A stretch of DNA of 64,000 nt, taken from NCBI GenBank assembly GCA_028564705.1, contig JAPXFQ010002395.1, positions 62,001-126,000 of the forward strand. The letters are read 5' to 3'. Positions 60,400-64,000 of this stretch are shown in pieces. The notes below the pieces were generated by a model. That model did no database searches and was not told where the DNA came from. It saw only the letters and a program-made list of their open reading frames with translations. The stretch is from Apricaphanius iberus. Taxonomy: Eukaryota > Chordata > Actinopteri > Cyprinodontiformes > Aphaniidae. The first letter of the stretch is position 1, and the number at the start of each line of letters is the position of its first letter. The translations under genes and the position numbers were made by a program.

Positions 60400-61285
60400 G
60401 AAATTCCCTTAACTTTGTTTGCAAACTGTATATTAATGAGGATGAGTAAAATTGGTCCTTTTAACTCAAACGAAACTTTTTTTCTTTTGTCAGTTCCGTA
60501 AGTTTAAAATGGCAGTTCATTCCTGTTTAAAGACACTGTAAAGTTTAAAGGGACTATCTCAGTCTATTTTACAGCTTTCAATTTCTGGGATAGACATATG
60601 TATGATAAAATCGTACCGTTGGTGTTATATAGTATTAATTTGTCCTAAAATTTTACTTGTATCCCCACCCCACCCACCCACTCTACTCCTCTCCCTTGCA
60701 GAGCTGCAGATAATTTGAATTGCACCAAATACCACAATTAAACTGTTATATAAAGGGGTTAGAGGTTTGGTTTATTTTATTTTTTTAAATCTGAGTCAAG
60801 AAAGCTTATTTCCGCTGCTAAATCTCCAGGCTTTAGAAAGAGCCCAAGCCAACATAGCTGAGTCCAGCAAGCAATATTTCCCACCCAGTATATAAAAAAG
60901 TTATGGGTGTTGTTTGCACCCGTTTACTGAACATTCTGAGATGCTACAGATAGGTTAATTAACCACACAATGATGTTATAAGATCACATAAGCTGCTTGA
61001 TAAATGGATAACATGCATTAGCATGTTTAGTTACTTCTCTGTCCATCAGGCGTCTTTGTTGTTGGAAGTTATCCAGCTGCTGTTCTTTAGGAATGTAGAA
61101 TAAAGTCCTGTAATCCATGCAGCCAAACAGACATTCTCACAGAGAAAGTAAAATTCCAACAAAAAAGTCTTTCAGCTGGTAAAACCGAAACAGCTTTGAG
61201 AAGGGGAAGGTGTGTTTGAAAATCTACCAGAGGTGGGCAGCTCTCTCTGCAGGGGTGGCGCAGACACCTCTGGCACTCCCTTGTT
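60400..61285. other. Downstream flank with an unfilled repeat site
   Basis: 60552-60655 is the short version of the site filled by the 48572-50988 element. The rest is AT-rich with no gene. Confidence 0.4.
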
Positions 61286-61289
61286 TTCA

Positions 61290-61951
61290 CTAAAGCCTGG
61301 TTTATGCTTCTCCGTTTTTATGGAGACGGATTGACACAACGCCATTATCCATCGACGCAAGGGCCTACCGTCAATCACACAAGGACGCACGGAATAGAGG
61401 CACAATCTTTAAGTATCCGACTCTGTCAATGGAGAGCATATGCATGGGATTGGTAAATTTCAGTAACAGCTGGAGATCACTTCACCAGAACGGGGCTCTA
61501 TAGTTCCTGTAATCAGTAGTTAATGCAGCGTTTGGCCACTACGTGCTTTATATTGAAAGGATAATTTATCTAATCTGTTCTTTTGCCGATACAAGGTGTA
61601 GGAAAAAAACAAAAAAGGATGGTGTTTGTTCCATGTGTTTTTAGAGTATTCCATGAGCTGCACTTCTAGGAAAAAGCTTTATAACTTAATCAAAACTTAC
61701 TTTCTGTTGTCCACTGCTACTTGAAAAAGAAATGTGTTCACAAAGCCTAGAAAAAAACAGAAAAGATGCTGTGATAGTAGGCAGAGACGCCATGAAAAGT
61801 TAGCACCCCCTGCTGTCCTGATCAAGCAATGCTGAAAGAAACAATAGCAAAGAGAAAAAAAACGTACTACTATAAATTAAAAATGTCTCCGTCTTTACGT
61901 CTGCATCTCAGTGCAAATTTGCGGTCGGAGAAGCATAAACTAGGCTTTAGT
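61290..61951. mobile_element. MITE of the 'ACTAAAGCCTGGTTTATGC' family, complete copy
   Basis: Ends ACTAAAGCCTGGTTTATGCT then TCTCCG and (inverted) ACTAAAGCCTAGTTTATGCT then TCTCCG give excellent terminal inverted repeats. 662 bp, non-coding. Relatives are at 34649-35248 and 47491-48132. Confidence 0.8.
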
Positions 61952-61954
61952 GAC

Positions 61955-63300
61955 GTCACAGTTTGAACACTCGTTTTCTAGGAGATGGAGGTGGAGCTGC
62001 TCAGAGACCAGGATTCGGGAGGATTACTCAGACATGCATTAATTAAGCCAAAAATCATTGTGGTGGGGATTTGTTTTAGAAAAGTGCACTACCAGAAAAT
62101 TCCAAAAACTTGAGTTTGCATTATATAAGCCCTTTAAATGTCTACAATGGAAGTCTGTAGTGGGGAAAAGTGGGGAAAATATATATATATATATATATTT
62201 ATTTTGATTAAACAATAAAATATTGGTACAAATATGTTCATCAGCCATGAGGAATATTTCCCCTTGCCTTAAACTGAGTTGATCCCACTTTTGTCGTATC
62301 AGTCAAGGTATCAACAAAAAACTTTTCTGATATTTTCATAGGTAAAAAATGGAATATTAGCGATAAAATTAGCTGTACGTCTTGTTAATGTCACTGATTG
62401 TGTCCCTGAAAATGTATAGTAATAGTTAATTATATAGTTAATTAACTGATTATGCTTTTAAAATCATGTATTGGAGGTAATATAGAGATCTCAGCTTTTT
62501 TTATGTGCTTTGAGCCTTTGTAGTTTTGGCAGAACTGACTACAAATAAAACAAGTATTAGTACTACATTTCTGGAATAGTATTACTACCACATATGATGT
62601 GTGATATGTTGTGACAAATTAAATAAAAACACATTTGCCCTCTGGCAACAGCAGTCAAGCTTGAGGAATGAATTAACCACTGTTTAGAATTAATTTGATA
62701 CCTAATTGCTAAATTGACTGAGCCTGAAGCATTTTCTAGCCATACTGGCCACTCAACCTTTTAACATGAAGTCCACTTTCACCCAGTCACTTTCGAAAAT
62801 TAAAATCTTCCTTTTGTGCAAGGAGCTGTGACACATGAAACAGGCCACAGAGGATGTAGGTGGAGGAAGGACAGGCTGAAGGGAAGTGTTGCAGGGGTCT
62901 TTATGAAGATCATTCAGTCAAAATAGTGAATCACCATGGCACAATCCACACATATATAGTTGAAAATAAGGTTTGCTACACTGCAGATTTTTCAAGTTTA
63001 TCCACTTGAAAAACATTTGTTTGTAATTCGTTTTAGGCACACCTCAGAGACAAAATCTAGAAAATCACATTGTATGATTTGTAAATTGTTGATTTGCATT
63101 TTAACACATGAAATAAGTATTTGATACAATAAAATATAGAACTTATTTGGTTTAGAATCCTTTTTTATATAATTCCAGAGGTCGTACATTTCCTGCAGCT
63201 CTTGATCAAGTTTGCTGACAATGCAGCAGGAACAATGGCCCGCTCCTCCATACAGATGTTCTCAGATCTTTCATGTGTCGGAGCTGTCTCTGGACAACAT
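61955..63300. other. Downstream flank, nothing recognised
   Basis: AT-rich DNA with a short TA tract at 62178-62200. No gene. Confidence 0.4.
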
Positions 63301-63302
63301 GC

Positions 63303-63370
63303 AGTTCAGCTTATTTATAAAGCGCCAGTTCACAACAGATGCTTCATGTCAATTTACAAGAAAAGTCAAC
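63303..63370 (-). mobile_element. L2-type LINE tail remnant, reverse strand
   Basis: AGCTTATTTATAAAGCGCCA and GTTCACAACAGATGCTTCAT match the terminal 70 bp of the L2 family. Confidence 0.65.
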
Positions 63371-63374
63371 ATGT

Positions 63375-64000
63375 GGTTTTAGCTCCCTCCAAAGATTTTA
63401 TAGTGGGTTTCAGCTCCAGAAACTGGCTAGGCCCATATAGGACTTCTCATAAATGCTTCTTATGGAAACGCTCCTTAGTTGCCCTGGCTGTGTTTTGGGT
63501 ACAATGCATTACTATACTTTTTTCAGCTGTATTATTCACAACTTACTGTAAAATAAATAAAAACAAGTTTTAATACCTATGTATTTGGGTTTTTTAGCTG
63601 TTTTCATTTTTATTTTTTGTAACTGCCTAGAAACAAAATCAGTTGTTGACTTGATTTTTTTTCTTCAAGATGAATAGCAACACAGGACAGGTAAGGATTG
63701 GCTTTGAGAGTTTGCAACAGCACCTGCAGATGGACTCAAAGCACTGCCCCTGGTGGGCCCCACTCATGCCCTGTCGACACAAAACTGAGATATTTTTCTA
63801 CAGTTTAGTCTATCATACACACAAAAATGCACTGAAAAAGATTATTTGTCTGACCAAGGTGAAGATCTGCATTTTGTCCATTTTAAGCATTTGCTTGTGG
63901 ACAGATGTAACCAGACTTTTAGGTGTCACAATGTCCCTGTCTGCGACAAGAAAGGCTCCAAAAGAACTTGTGTGACTTTTTTGTTTTTACACTCAGAAAA
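63375..64000. other. Window end, no gene recognised
   Basis: Several short open stretches, none with a recognisable family or fitting splice context. Confidence 0.4.

Noticed and set aside
63670..63975. 101-codon open frame near the window end
   Set aside because: No recognisable domain; composition is like the surrounding non-coding DNA.

Overview
The window is vertebrate nuclear DNA, almost certainly from a ray-finned (teleost, probably percomorph) fish. The evidence is one large intron-rich integrin gene with consensus GT/AG splice sites, plus repeats typical of teleost genomes: L2-type LINE tails ending near GAATTGAA, Tc1-like elements with long inverted repeats, hAT and PIF/Harbinger-like MITEs, tRNA-derived SINEs and many TA microsatellites. 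Nothing bacterial, phage or CRISPR-like is visible.

The only protein-coding host gene I can support is an integrin beta subunit on the + strand, most like leukocyte integrin beta-2 (CD18, itgb2). Fifteen coding exons (15033-59568) join in phase into 2337 nt, 778 codons plus stop, with no frameshift or internal stop. They encode a signal peptide, PSI domain, hybrid/beta-I domain with complete metal-site residues, cysteine-rich I-EGF repeats, beta-tail, one transmembrane helix and a short tail with two NPLF motifs. A non-coding first exon and promoter may lie near 14.15-14.27 kb.

Layout: 1-12.9 kb is upstream repeat-rich DNA (L2 tails, a SINE inside a MITE, a 1.58-kb Tc1-like element, a PIF/Harbinger-like element carrying another TIR element). 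15.0-15.5 kb holds exons 1-2. Intron 2 (5.4 kb) holds a hAT MITE and an L1-like fragment. 20.9-25.0 kb holds exons 3-9. Intron 9 (9 kb) holds REL-endonuclease LINE pieces, a degenerate Tc1-like element, and L2 and L1 fragments. 34.0-36.4 kb holds exons 10-11. Intron 11 (17.7 kb) holds a rearranged BEL/Pao retroelement with inverted LTRs, several MITEs and a third Tc1-like element. 54.2-54.7 kb holds exons 12-13. Intron 13 (4.5 kb) holds a near-identical tandem duplication and a minisatellite split by a hAT insertion. 59.2-59.6 kb holds exons 14-15, followed about 100 bp after the stop by a TIR element. 60.4-64 kb is repeat-rich flank.

The most unusual structures are the BEL/Pao element (three LTR-derived segments in two orientations inside one apparent 5-bp target duplication), the intron 13 duplication (real tandem duplication or assembly artefact), and a pair of TIR elements sharing an unidentified open block that ends at a splice-donor-like site. 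I found no convincing novel multi-gene system. All assignments are from reading the sequence, with no database search.
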